Positions 7,899 to 17,775 are shown, counted from the first letter of the stretch. The stretch is DNA of 64,000 nucleotides from Odontesthes bonariensis (GCF_027942865.1 NC_134516.1:25007322-25071321), one strand, 5' to 3'. Program-made: numbers and translations. The notes: generated by a model not told the origin, from the letters alone.

Positions 7899-9860
7899 TG
7901 ATTGACTGTTGCAGAATCAAACGTCTTCAAGCTGCTCTGATTGGCTGTCGCAGGATCAAAGGTCTTCAGGCTGCTCTGATTGGCTGTCGCAGGATCGAAC
8001 GTCTTCAGGCTGCTCTGATTGGCTGTTGCAGAATCAAACGTCTTCAAGCTGCTCTGATTGGCTGTCGCAGGATCAAAGGTCTTCAGGCTGCTATGATTGG
8101 CTGTCGCAGGATCAAAGGTCTTCAGGCTGCTCTGATTGGCTGTTGCAGGATCAAACATCTTCAGGCTGCTCTGATTGGCTGTTGCAGGATTAAAGGTCTT
8201 GAAGCTGCTCTGATTGGCTGTCGCAGGATCAAAGGTCTTCAGGCTGCTCTTATTGGCTGTCGCAGAATCAAACGTCTTCAGGCTGCTCTGATTGGCTGTC
8301 GCAGGATCAAAGGTCTTCAGGCTGCTCTGATTGGCTGTTGCAGGATCAAACATCTTCAGGCTGCTCTGATTGGCTGTCGCAGGATTAAAGGTCTTCAGGC
8401 TGCTCTGATTGGCTGTCGCAGGATCAAAGGTCTTCAGGCTGCCCTTATTGGCTGTCGCAGGATCAAAGGTCTTCAGGCTGCTCTGATTGGCTGTCGCAGG
8501 ATCAAACATCTTCAGGCTGCTCTCATTGGCTGTTGCAAGATCATTGTTTTCAGGCTGCTCTGATTGGCTGTCGCAGGATCAAACATCTTCAGGCTGCTCT
8601 GATTGGCTGTCGCAGGATCAAAGGTCTTCAGGCTGATCTGATTGGCTGTCGCAAAATGAAAGGTCTTCAGGTTGCTCTGATTGGCTGTCGCAGGAGCAAA
8701 CATCTTCAGGCTGCTCTGATTGGCTGTCGCAGGATCAAAGGTCTTCAGGTTGCTCTGATTGGCTGTCGCAGGAGCAAAAATCTTCAGGCTGCTCTGATTG
8801 GCTGTCGCAGGATCAAACATCTTCAGGCTGCTCTGATTGGCTGTCGAAGGATCAAAGGTCTTCAGGCTGATCTGATTGGCTATCGCAAAAAAAAAAGGTC
8901 TTTAGGTTGCTCTGATTGGCTGTCGCAGGAGCAAACATCTTCAGGCTGCTCTGATTGGCTGTCGCAGGATCAAAGGTCTTCGGGCTGCTCTGATTGGCTG
9001 TCGCAGGATCTAACGTCTTCAGGCTGCTCTGATTGGCTGTTGCAGGATCAAAGGTCTTGAGGCTGATCTGATTGGCTGTTGCAGGATCAAAGGTCTTCAG
9101 GCTACTCTGATTGGCTGTCGCAGGATCAAAGTTCTTCAGGCTGCTCTGATTGGCTGTCGCAGGATCAAACATCTTCAGACTGCTCTGATTGGCTGTCGCA
9201 GGATTAAAGGTCTTCAGGCTGCTCTGATTGGCTGTCGCAGGATTAAAGGTCTTCAGGCTGCTCTGATTGGCTGTCGCAGGATCAAAAATCTTCAGGCTGC
9301 TCTGATTGGCTGTCGCAGGATCAAAGGTCTTCAGGCTGCTCTGATTGGCTGTCGCAGGATTAAAGGTCTTCAGGCTGCTCTGATTGGCTGTCGCAGGATC
9401 AAAAATCTTCAGGCTGCTCTGATTGGCTGTCGCAGGATCAAACATCTTCAGACTGCTCTGATTGGCTGTCGCAGGATTAAAGGTCTTCAGGCTGCTCTGA
9501 TTGGCTGTCGCAGGATTAAAGGTCTTCAGGCTGCTCTGATTGGCTGTCGCAGGATCAAAAATCTTCAGGCTGCTCTGATTGGCTTTCGCAGGATCAAAAA
9601 TCTTCAGGCTGCTCTGATTGGCTGTTGCAGGATCAAAGGTCTTCAGGCTGCTCTGATTGGCTGTCGCAGGATCAAACATCTTCAGGCTGCTCTGATTGGC
9701 TGTCGCAGGATCAAAGGTCTTCAGGCTGCTCTGATTGGCTGTCGCAGGATCTAACGTCTTCAGGCTGCTCTGATTGGCTGTCGCAGGATCAAAGGTCTTC
9801 AGGCTGATCTGATTGGCTGTCGCAGGATCAAAGGTCTTCAGGCTACTCTGATTGGCTGTC
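7899..9860 (-). repeat. 39-bp minisatellite, about 50 copies, CCAAT-bearing
   Basis: About 50 tandem units of 39 bp. The plus-strand core is GCTGCTCTGATTGGCTGTCG, followed by CAGGATCAAAGGTCTTCAG. The tract CTGATTGGCTG is almost invariant, whereas the GGTCTT part alternates with ACATCTT, AAATCTT and ACGTCTT. Read on the minus strand the core is CAGCCAATCAG, close to the known NF-Y binding consensus. Because 39 is a multiple of three, long open frames (13-residue repeats such as SSLKTFDPATANQ) arise automatically; I do not call them genes. Confidence 0.95.
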
Positions 9861-10236
9861 GGGTCCGGGTACCAAAGTATAATCCGTTTTTCTGTCAAAA
9901 CAAAAAAATGAAAAAACGGAAATAGGTGTCCTTTTTCCATTTTTCGTTTTAAACCAAAAACGGATTTTTCTGTCTTCCTAAAAAAAACGAAAAACCAAAA
10001 TAAATTAACGGACAAAATTTGGTTTTTGGAAATTACTTTTTTCATTTTTCGTGTCTTACATTCCAACATGACGGCCGGCAGACCGGAAGCGGAAGTAACG
10101 CCAAAATAAAAGTAGCGTGCTAATTTAATATCAAACATATTTTCCGCGTTTTATACACCCATTGTAGGTAGTAGACTGCATTTATTTTAGTTAAGTGGAA
10201 CTACAACAGCTGGTTGTTTGGGAGAACGTCATAGGC
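9861..10236 (+). repeat. Macrosatellite segment B, unit 1
   Basis: Starts GGGTCCGGGTACC, then about 170 bp of alternating AAACGAAAAA and TTTTTCGTTT words that can fold back on each other (AATCCGTTTTT against AAAAACGGAT). A short GC-richer stretch ACCGGAAGCGGAAGTAACG follows; GCGGAAGT is an ETS-type site. No coding sense seen. Copies: 11658-12032 and 30213-30586. Confidence 0.75.
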
Positions 10237-12032
10237 TATATAAATTATGATAGGCTACAAAAAAGTGATCACAGCCAAATATGACAAAAGATTAGGCTAG
10301 CCTTTCATTTCTGACAGCTGAACATTGCACATCTACTAACCTTAAAACAAAATAAACGAGAGCAACAACCGTCTTTTTTTTTCTTCTTAAAAGATGTTTT
10401 ATATTATTTTCATATAATTTGCTGATGGCAATTATAGAATGTGAGTGCTTGTGTTATATTGAAAGCGAGGCTGGGTGTGTCTATGAATATAGACAACAGT
10501 GAGGTTTTTTTTTAGGTGCTGTACAAGCAAATCATAGCATCTCTGTACAATGACAGAGGCCTTTAGGTAACACTTCACAATACTGACTGTGTATTAGAGT
10601 GTACATTCCGTTCACTTATTTCCTACTTTGCCCGGACTTCCAGTGTAGCCTAACTCCTGGCCAATTCCCACCTTCTCCAGTCTTACAGCATAACTCGCCG
10701 CGACACTTACCATGTAATACGCGAAACTACCTCAACTTTTGCTCTTTGGCGGTTGTGTATGTATACATGTCAGCGGACAAGCTTCACCCTTAATCCAGGG
10801 ATATATTATGTTTGTCTTACAGCCTTGTATGATTGGGAATAAGAATATGTTGAGAAATGGACAAAACAAAGTGTCCCTGACATAAAATAACAGAGTTCCA
10901 CTGATTTTTCTTATTCAGGTTGTTCCTTCATTTAGCTAATACTACTACTGCTTTGATTACCCACTGAAGCCTCTTCCTGTCTGCCTCAGTGCAGGTCCCA
11001 GCGGGCTCTCAATACAAGGTGCTCAGCAGTTTGGTGTCTAGATTGTTCAATCTAGACAATGTGGTGGTCCTCCTCACTGTTGGGCCCATGTCAGGATTGC
11101 TGGAGATTACAGTAAAATACACCCTGACATAGCCTACAGTTAAGAGTGAACATGTCAGACCCTGTAATGTGACCTTGCATTTTGCTCCTTTGGAGCCAAA
11201 ATGTTGCAGGTGTGAGGACAAAGTGGAGTACCATTTTAATGGTTTGAATGTGTTAAAACAAAACAACTCATGTCTGTGTGGCATGTGTTTAACTAATAGA
11301 ACTAGCACTTGAACCCAAACGCACAACTCAGGAACCAAAGGAGTACCCAGTAAAAAAAATAGTACAAACAACAAGATACACTTTTTTCAAAACACATTCT
11401 CAACAGAACTATATAACACGCACACACACTGGTAGCAATTCAAACATTCCCTTTCATAACTATAACTAACTTAACTAACTAACTAACAGAATAACCACAA
11501 AAAGAAACCATTAACAATTATGATCCAAACAAGGAAATATTTTCAGTTAACTAATCACGTCATCATGTGATTGGCTGTTGCAGAATCAAACGTCTTCAGG
11601 CTGCTCTGATTGGCTGTCGCAGGATCAAAGGTCTTCAGGCTGCTCTGATTGGCTGTCGGGTCCGGGTACCAAAGTATAATCCGTTTTTCTGTCAAAACGA
11701 AAAAATGAAAAAACGGAAATAGGTGTCCTTTTTCCATTTTTCGTTTTAAACCATAAACAGATTTTTCTGTCTTCCTAAAAAAACGAAAAACCCAAATCAA
11801 ATAACAGACAAAATTTGTTTTTTGGAAATTACTTTTTTCATTTTTCGTTTCTTACATTCGAACATGACGGCGGGTAGACCGGAAGCGGAAGTAACGCCAA
11901 AATAAAAGTAGCGTGCTAATTTAATATTAAACATATTTTCCGCTTTTTATACACCCATTGTAGGTAGTAGACTGCATTTATTTTAGTTAAGTGGAACTAC
12001 AACAGCTGGTTGTTTGGGAGAACGTCATAGGC
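10237..12032 (-). repeat. Macrosatellite unit 2
   Basis: The same order as unit 1 but only 1,796 bp, because the minisatellite is reduced to about 2.3 copies (11568-11657). Segment A (10237-11567) and segment B (11658-12032) are nearly the same as in unit 1. The minus-strand open frame lies at 11009-11374. Confidence 0.9.
11568..11657 (-). repeat. 39-bp minisatellite, about 2.3 copies
   Basis: First repeat GATTGGCTGTTGCAGAATCA, then one full 39-bp unit and a partial one ending in segment B. This is the shortest version of the array in the window. Confidence 0.95.
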
Positions 12033-12164
12033 TATATAAATTATGATAGGCTACAAAAAAGTGATCACAGCAAAATATGACAAAAGATTAGGCTAGCCTT
12101 TCATTTCTAACAGCTGAACATTGCACATCTACTAACCTTATAACAAAATAAACGAGAGCAACAA
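12033..12164. repeat. Macrosatellite unit 3, 5' stub
   Basis: The first ~130 bp of segment A (TATAAATTATGATAGG to ACGAGAGCAACAA). It then stops abruptly where the 3.27-kb array begins. Unit sequence resumes only at 29763, inside a minisatellite. Confidence 0.9.
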
Positions 12165-12182
12165 ATTTGTCCTCTAATTTTT

Positions 12183-12388
12183 CCAGTCTGGGACATTGGA
12201 CAAAGAGGTGGTAGACTGTCTCTGACCGAGGGCAGAACGGACAGGAGACATCCAATGGAGGATCGTACATGGGGCCATAGCTACAAACAGGTATCTGGTG
12301 CACCTCGATCCTGGCACAGGGGATGGCTGTCCGTTCTGCCCTCGGTCAGAGACAGTCTACCACCTCTTTGTCCAATGTCCCAGACTGG
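12183..12388. repeat. Fold-back at left edge of the 3.27-kb array
   Basis: A 62-nt arm (12183-12244) is the reverse complement of 12327-12388, with an 82-nt spacer. The inverted arm ends in AACGGACAG, which is also the sequence preceding GAGACATCC in normal array units (for example near 22014). The strand switch therefore happened at a 9-nt microhomology. Between 12165 and 12182 is a short filler not seen elsewhere. Confidence 0.9.
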
Positions 12389-12505
12389 AGGCGCTGTTCA
12401 GACAGCTGCAGAGGTGGTTTCAGGGGTTAAGTGAGGGTTTCTCCTCCAGCCTGTTCATCTTTGGGCCACATTATTGTGCAAGGAGGAAGGCTGTACTTCA
12501 GTTGA
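12235..12505 (+). pseudogene. Tx1-clade LINE ORF2 C-terminal piece (partial first copy)
   Basis: Shortened version of the fragment described at 15391-15778; it begins at the fold-back. It encodes the zinc-binding stretch GDGCPFCPRSETVYHLFVQC and RARRK-like end up to LQLI, where a TTAA-type repeat starts (TTAA at 12506-12509). Confidence 0.75.
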
Positions 12506-12949
12506 TTAAAGGGATAATCCGGAGTAAAATGCACTTTAGATCCATTTACGGGATGTTGGGAGTACATATATTGAGTTGACATCAAAATCATGTCATTCGG
12601 ATGTGTTCTGAGAATTTCGATTTGACCGTTTTTAGCCAAAAGTCGTTAGCCTGGAAGTGAGAGAGGCATATCATGTCACCGCTACAAAACTCTATTTTTA
12701 TACCTCTTCTACAGCTCCAAACAAAATAACACTTACGTGGTAGTGAGTAGAGGGTCCCTAAAGCCAAACCGAAGTGTCCCGAGGTCTTCATGTGGTCGGA
12801 TATAGAGTCCAGAATGAATTTAATCAAGCCAGTACCTTTCCGGAAATGTTGCTGCTGCAGCTGCTGCTGAAGACCGTGGTGAAGTTGGTTTGATGTTGGA
12901 TATTGGACAGATATTCAAAATAAGGAAATAAGGTGTCTTTTTTTTCAAA

Positions 12950-13031
12950 CCTGCTTTTAAACATGTATAGCACTTTGTGCTACATGTTAATGTATGAAAA
13001 GTGCTTTATAAATAAAGTTTGATTTGATTTT
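12950..13031 (+). repeat. LINE-type 3' tail
   Basis: ATGTATGAAAAGTGCTTTATAAATAAAG followed by TTTGATTTGATTTTGA is the kind of 3' end seen in fish L2/Rex-type LINEs and their SINE partners. It is present in every unit of the array (written in two parts here only for length). Next to it, 13081-13127 looks like another LINE 3' end in reverse (TACTTTATCCATCCCCCAAT). Confidence 0.55.
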
Positions 13032-13296
13032 GACCAGAGGCCCTACGGGTGGGGCGAGAAGCCTGTCTGCGTCTGCGTCTTCTAGAATAGAAAAATACTT
13101 TATCCATCCCCCAATGGGGGAAATTTAAATGAGTCAAGTAGCTCAAAAAGAAATGATTATTATTTACAATGATTGTATATCAAAATATTATATATAATAC
13201 TAGATTCTCCGAAATGTTGGGTATGCATCATGAGGTTACTACTCATATTCAAACTACCCAAGATGCAACGTAACGTGACGTCGCTGATCGGTCTCA

Positions 13297-13708
13297 CTTA
13301 GCATGTAGCAGTAGCATCAACAGATCCCTGATCAGGGTTTTGTGAGTCCGGGACTGCAGAGCTGTAGCTTCAGCTTCAGACATTCAGGCAGGTTTACTCT
13401 GCAAAGATTCCCTTTCTTTCCTTCAGCTGCTTTGATGTTTTAAATCATCAGGCTTTTTCTCTTAACGATTCCCTGTTATATTTTGGTGGGATAGCAGCAC
13501 ACCCACTATGCGCTTGGTAATCACAAAGAGTGACGCCACACTTGTGCTGACAGAGGAAGTGTGCTTATGGAAGATGAGCCAGATGCAGACAGATGTTTTC
13601 TACCTGTGGACACGTAATCAGAACCAGAATTTATTGCCAAGTAGGTTTGCACTTACAAGGAATCTGACTTGGTGTCGTTGGTGCAGACGATATAGATATA
13701 TATACAGA

Positions 13709-13797
<89 letters not shown>

Positions 13798-13898
13798 GAT
13801 CTATATAAAAGGTTGGACCTCCCAAAACCTGCTCTCCAGTCATCGACCCACACAAACCCCTGATCAAGGATCTGTTGATGCTACTGCTACATGCTAAG
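13297..13898. repeat. 48-bp inverted repeat pair within unit A
   Basis: The arm 13297-13344 (starting CTTAGCATGTAGCAGTAGCA) is matched in reverse complement by 13851-13898 with two or three differences. The 506-bp interior holds a fish repeat with TTATTGCCAAGTAGG, the (TATC)n tract and TATATAAAAGG. It could be the terminal repeats of a small non-autonomous element, but no target duplication is evident. The pair recurs in all units. Confidence 0.75.
13710..13796 (+). repeat. (TATC)n microsatellite, unit A
   Basis: About 21 repeats, followed by TAGATCTATATAAAAGG. Repeat number varies between units and explains part of their length difference. Confidence 0.95.
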
Positions 13899-14071
13899 TC
13901 ATGGACAGAAACTGCGACATTTTTCAGTAAAACTGACCAACATGAATAACGGATTCATTCTCTGGAAAATCAATAACGGAGTGAAATAATGTTTTCAGTT
14001 CCACAATTGTGTGATGACAACAGCACAGAAATGTTATGACATCACAAAAGCAATATTCACAAGATGGAATG

Positions 14072-14186
14072 TCATAGATGACATCACAGCGATGTCATCA
14101 GTGACATCACCGTGATGTTATCATAGATGACATCACTGTGATGTTATCATAGATGACATCACAAAATGATATCTCCAGAGTTTATA
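14072..14186 (+). promoter_or_regulatory. CRE-like repeats followed by TATA box, unit A
   Basis: ATAGATGACATCAC is repeated in a 26-bp frame (GATGTTATCATAGATGACAT plus CACTGT). Each copy has TGACATCA, one base from the CREB/ATF palindrome TGACGTCA. About 15 bases after the last one comes TTTATAAATAG, a TATA-like box. The arrangement is promoter-like and present in every unit, but there is no evidence of transcription in the sequence itself. Unit D has one extra 26-bp repeat. Confidence 0.35.
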
Positions 14187-14216
14187 AATAGAACCCCCTC
14201 CTCAAGATGTATACTA

Positions 14217-14449
14217 GCTTGCCTGCTTGCTTGCCCGCTTGTTCGCCCGCTTAGTTGTAGCTTGCTCGCACGCTTGAGCTTGCCCGCTTGCTCGCCCGCT
14301 TGCTCGCCCGCTTGCTCGCCCGCTTGCTCGCCCGCATGGTCGCCCGCTTGAGCTCGCCCGCTTGGTTGCCCGCTTGCTTGCCCGCTTGTTCGCCTGCTTG
14401 AGCTCGCACGCTTTGCCGCTTGTTCGCCCGCTTGCTCGCTCGCTCGCTC
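14217..14449 (+). repeat. 12-bp CGCTTGCTCGCC minisatellite, unit A
   Basis: Tandem and partly irregular repeats of CTTGCTCGCCCG, giving the low-complexity frames RASKRASK and AGEQAGEQ on the minus strand. Copy number changes between units. Confidence 0.9.
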
Positions 14450-14526
14450 ACTACTTGTTAGTAATTTGTCCTAACAAGTAGACGTTACGTGATCGAGATT
14501 CATGCTGCACAATCTTTCCAACAGTC

Positions 14527-15031
14527 ATGGTATCTCTTTTGTTAGTAACAGTTAGTAAGATGGCGCCAGTGTGTGAGGCGCTCTGTCAGCCGTTCCGACT
14601 TTTGTGTGTTTTTATACTGTTTGTACTATGTGTTACACATCATGTTGACTGCCTGACGGTGTATAGTCGCCAAACGTTGCTTGAACTGAGAATTTCCGCC
14701 AAAGATTGGCGCAATTCAGATCGCGATGGCCATCAAAATCTGCCTCCTTTCCATTCCATTAAAAAGCAGGCAGCATAAAGTTAAACCAGAGCCCTGGTTG
14801 AATGAAACAACTCGCAATGCGAGACAGGTGTGTCGCAGAGCTGAGCGCAAGTGGAATAAGGATAAACTGGAAGTGTCTCTGCAAATATTGGGTGACTGTT
14901 GGCGTCGATATCAGTCCTCTGTGAAAGAGGCCAAAAGAAAATATTTCTCTGATCTTATTGCTTCAAATTCCCACAAACCTCTTGTGTTTTTTAAAGTTTT
15001 AAATTCTGAGTTTTCTGAGTGTTTTATTTGA
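14527..15031 (+). pseudogene. L2-type LINE fragment with deleted endonuclease, unit A
   Basis: Two overlapping reading stretches. The first (14527-14778) looks like the start of an L2-type ORF2 (LTVYSRQTLLELRI). The second (14726-15031) is the linker before the reverse transcriptase (KPEPWLNETTRNARQVCRRA, then ERKWNKDKLEV and KRKYFSDLIASNSHKPLVFF). The endonuclease domain that should lie between is missing, and the reverse transcriptase is absent. Just upstream, AAGATGGCGCC (14557-14567) matches the YY1 site found in the 5' UTR of mammalian L1. This is a deletion derivative, not an active element. Confidence 0.7.
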
Positions 15032-15204
15032 CATTTTGTACTGGATGTTCGTTGATACTACTCCGCCACCGCTAAGAAAATAGTGCGAGCGTGAACGAGC
15101 TGCCAAATAAAACACGACAGAAGCAACTTTTCGCAACGAAATTTGATTTGGATTACCAGTGCACACCAGTAACCACTCCGGTGAGTTGATTATTTTGAAA
15201 ACGG

Positions 15205-15390
15205 ACGTTTATGGCAAACAGTCAAGACAGCCCCTCAGGCATCGCCAACATTACAGGCACGACTACAGGAGAAGACAAACTCAGAAATGGACATGAAGAA
15301 ACCATTGAAGGACCGAAAGGATCCTTCTGCTGAAGGACTTGCAGATACTTCTGACCAAAAGGATCCTTTTCTCTCTATCTCCTCAGCATT
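15205..15390 (+). pseudogene. 5' piece of a Tx1-type LINE (ORF1 start)
   Basis: ATG at about 15211 opens MANSQDSPSGIANITG and a short hydrophilic stretch, which could be the N-terminus of a LINE ORF1. It joins directly to the 3' part of ORF2 at about 15391, so most of the element is deleted. Present in each array unit. The assignment rests on position next to the Tx1 piece, not on a conserved domain. Confidence 0.35.
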
Positions 15391-15778
15391 AAAGTTGGGA
15401 ACCTGCGCACCCTGGTAGGTTTAAAGGCATCAAAGTGGACAGAGTTTTTTGGTATGGGACCTTCCCCTGAAGGCTGTTGGCGGTCCCTGTACAAACCTCC
15501 TGTTGACAAACGGACAGGAAACATCCAGTGGAGGATCGTACATGGGGCCATAGCTACAAACAGGTATCTGGTGCACCTCGATCCTGGCACAGGGGATGGC
15601 TGTCCGTTCTGCCCTCGGTCAGAGACAGTCTACCACCTCTTTGTCCACTGTCCCAGACTGGAGGCGCTGTTCAGACAGCTGCAGAGGTGGTTTCAGGGGT
15701 TAAGTGAGGGTTTCTCCTCCAGCCTGTTCATCTTTGGGCCACATTATTGTGCAAGGAGGAAGGCTGTACTTCAGTTGA
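15391..15778 (+). pseudogene. Tx1-clade LINE ORF2 C-terminal piece, unit A
   Basis: The reading frame covers the end of a reverse transcriptase ORF: KRTGNIQWRIVHGAIATNRY, then the zf-RVT motif CPFCPRSETVYHLFVHCPRL and LFIFGPHYCARRKAVLQLI. This order (W-R-I-x-H-G-A-I-A-x-N, C-P-F-C, H-x-x-x-x-C) is typical of L1/Tx1-clade fish LINEs. The frame then enters a TTAA-type repeat (TTAA at 15779-15782) and stops soon after. Confidence 0.75.
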
Positions 15779-16981
15779 TTAAAGGGATAATCCGGAGTAA
15801 AATGCATTTTAGATCCATTTACGGGATGTTGGGAGTACATATGTTGAGTTGACATCAAAATCATGTCATTCGGATGTGTTCTGAGAATTTCGATTTGACC
15901 GTTTTTAGCCAAAGGTCGTTAGCCTGGAAGTGAGAGAGGCATATCATGTCACCGCTACAAAACGCTATTTTTATACCTCTTCTACAGCTCCAAACAACAT
16001 AACACTTACGTGGTAGTGAGTAGAGGGTCCCTAAAGCCAAACCGAAGTGTCCCGAGGTCTTCATGTGGTCGGATATAGAGTCCAGAATGAATTTAATCAA
16101 GCCAGTACCTTTCCGGAAATGTTGCTGCTGCAGCTGCTGCTGAAGACCGTGGTGAAGTTGGTTTGATATTGGATATTGGACAGATATTCAAAATAAGGAA
16201 ATAAGGTGTCTTTTTTTTCAAACCTGCTTTTAAACATGTATAGCACTTTGTGCTACATGTTAATGTATGAAAAGTGCTTTATAAATAAAGTTTGATTTGA
16301 TTTTGACCAGAGGCCCTACGGGTGGGGCGAGAAGCCTGTCTGCGTCTGCGTCTTCTAGAATAGAAAAATACTTTATCCATCCCCCAATGGGGGAAATTTA
16401 AATGAGTCAAGTAGCTCAAAAAGAAATGATTATTATTTACAATGATTGTATATCAAAATATTATATATAATACTAGATTCTCCGAAATGTTGGGTATGCA
16501 TCATGAGGTTACTACTCATATTCAAACTACCCAAGATGCAACGTAACGTGACGTCGCTGATCGGTCTCACTTAGTATGTAGCAGTAGCATCAACAGATCC
16601 CTGATCAGGGTTTTGTGAGTCCGGGACTGCAGAGCTGTAGCTTCAGCTTCAGACATTCAGGCAGGTTTACTCTGCAAAGATTCCCTTTCTTTCCTTCAGC
16701 TGCTTTGATGTTTTAAATCATCAGGCTTTTTCTCTTAACGATTCCCTGTTATATTTTGGTGGGATAGCAGCACACCCACTATGCGCTTGGTCATCACAAA
16801 GAGTGACGCGACACTTGTGCTGACAGAGGAAGTGTGCTTATGGAAGATGAGCCAGATGCAGACAGATGTTTTCTACCTGTGGACACGTAATCAGAACCAA
16901 AATTTATTGCCAAGTAGGTTTGCACTTACAAGGAATCTGACTTGGTGTCGTTGGTGCAGACGATATAGATATATATACAGA

Positions 16982-16982
<1 letters not shown>

Positions 16983-17058
<76 letters not shown>
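16983..17058 (+). repeat. (TATC)n microsatellite, unit B
   Basis: About 19 repeats in the same position as in unit A. Confidence 0.95.
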
Positions 17059-17775
17059 GATCTATATAAAAGGTTGGACCTCCCAAAACCTGCTCTCCAG
17101 TCATCGACCCACACAAACCCCTGATCAAGGATCTGTTGATGCTACTGCTACATGCTAAGTCATGGACAGAAACTGCGACATTTTTCAGTAAAACTGACCA
17201 ACATGAATAACGGATTCATTCTCTGGAAAATCAATAACGGAGTGAAATAATGTTTTCAGTTCCACAATTGTGTGATGACAACAGCACAGAAATGTTATGA
17301 CATCACAAAAGCAATATTCACAAGATGGAATGTCATAGATGACATCACAGCGATGTCATCAGTGACATCAATGTGATGTTATCATAGATGACATCACTGT
17401 GATGTTATCATAGATGACATCACAAAATGATATCTCCAGAGTTTATAAATAGAACCCCCTCCTCAAGATGTATACTAGCTTGCCTGCTTGCTTGCCCGCT
17501 TGTTCGCCCGCTTAGTTGTAGCTTGCTCGCACGCTTGAGCTTGCCCGCTTGCTCGCCCGCTTGCTCGCCCGCTTGCTCGCCCGCATGGTCGCCCGCTTGA
17601 GCTCGCCCGCTTGGTTGCCCGCTTGCTCGCCCGCTTGTTCGCCTGCTTGAGCTCGCACGCTTTGCCGCTTGTTCGCCCGCTTGCTCGCTCGCTCGCTCAC
17701 TACTTGTTAGTAATTTGTCCTAACAAGTAGACGTTACGTGATCGAGATTCATGCTGCACAATCTTTCCAACAGTC

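Larger units (their letters stand above)
6562..10236 (-). repeat. Macrosatellite unit 1 (segment A, minisatellite, segment B)
   Basis: This 3,675-bp unit runs from the AT palindrome to the point where the same sequence starts again at 10237. Order on the plus strand: segment A (6562-7898), the 39-bp minisatellite (7899-9860), segment B (9861-10236). Segment A holds no recognised gene. It has T-rich and (ACTA)-like stretches, a CACACACA run and an open minus-strand frame (7259-7639). The unit recurs at 10237 and 30587 and partly at 12033. Terminal inverted repeats and a transposase were not found, so its origin is unknown. Confidence 0.85.
12580..15852 (+). repeat. Array unit A (3,273 bp)
   Basis: Unit variant with GATGTTGG near 12892, AAAAGTCGTTAG near 12640 and GTAATCAC near 13517. 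It contains the longest (TATC)n but one. Sub-parts: TTAA-type repeat to about 12930; LINE-like 3' tail with TGCTTTATAAATAAAG (12950-13031); inverted-repeat pair 13297-13898; CRE-like repeats 14072-14165; 12-bp minisatellite 14217-14449; L2 piece 14527-15031; Tx1 pieces 15205-15778. Confidence 0.85.

Noticed and set aside
7899-9860. CRISPR-like repeat-spacer pattern
   Set aside because: Units are contiguous 39-bp repeats with no unique spacers, in a vertebrate genome. It is a minisatellite.
8852-10138. 428-codon minus-strand frame of 13-residue repeats (SSLKTFDPATANQ)
   Set aside because: The repeat unit is 39 bp, a multiple of three without stops in that frame, so length alone means nothing. 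Two plus-strand frames are equally open, and the frame starts in non-coding segment B.
12588-12827. Repeated 70- and 79-codon minus-strand frames (MAKNGQIEILRTHPND, MIKFILDSISDHMK)
   Set aside because: They lie in the TTAA-type repeat of each array unit and have no recognisable domain. They are copies by virtue of the array, not by selection.
13508-13798. Frames ending in long IYLSIYLS runs (five copies)
   Set aside because: The tail is translated (TATC)n microsatellite, and the N-terminal part belongs to a dispersed repeat. Not a gene.
14251-14451. Minus-strand frames of RASKRASK/AGEQAGEQ type
   Set aside because: Translation of the 12-bp minisatellite.
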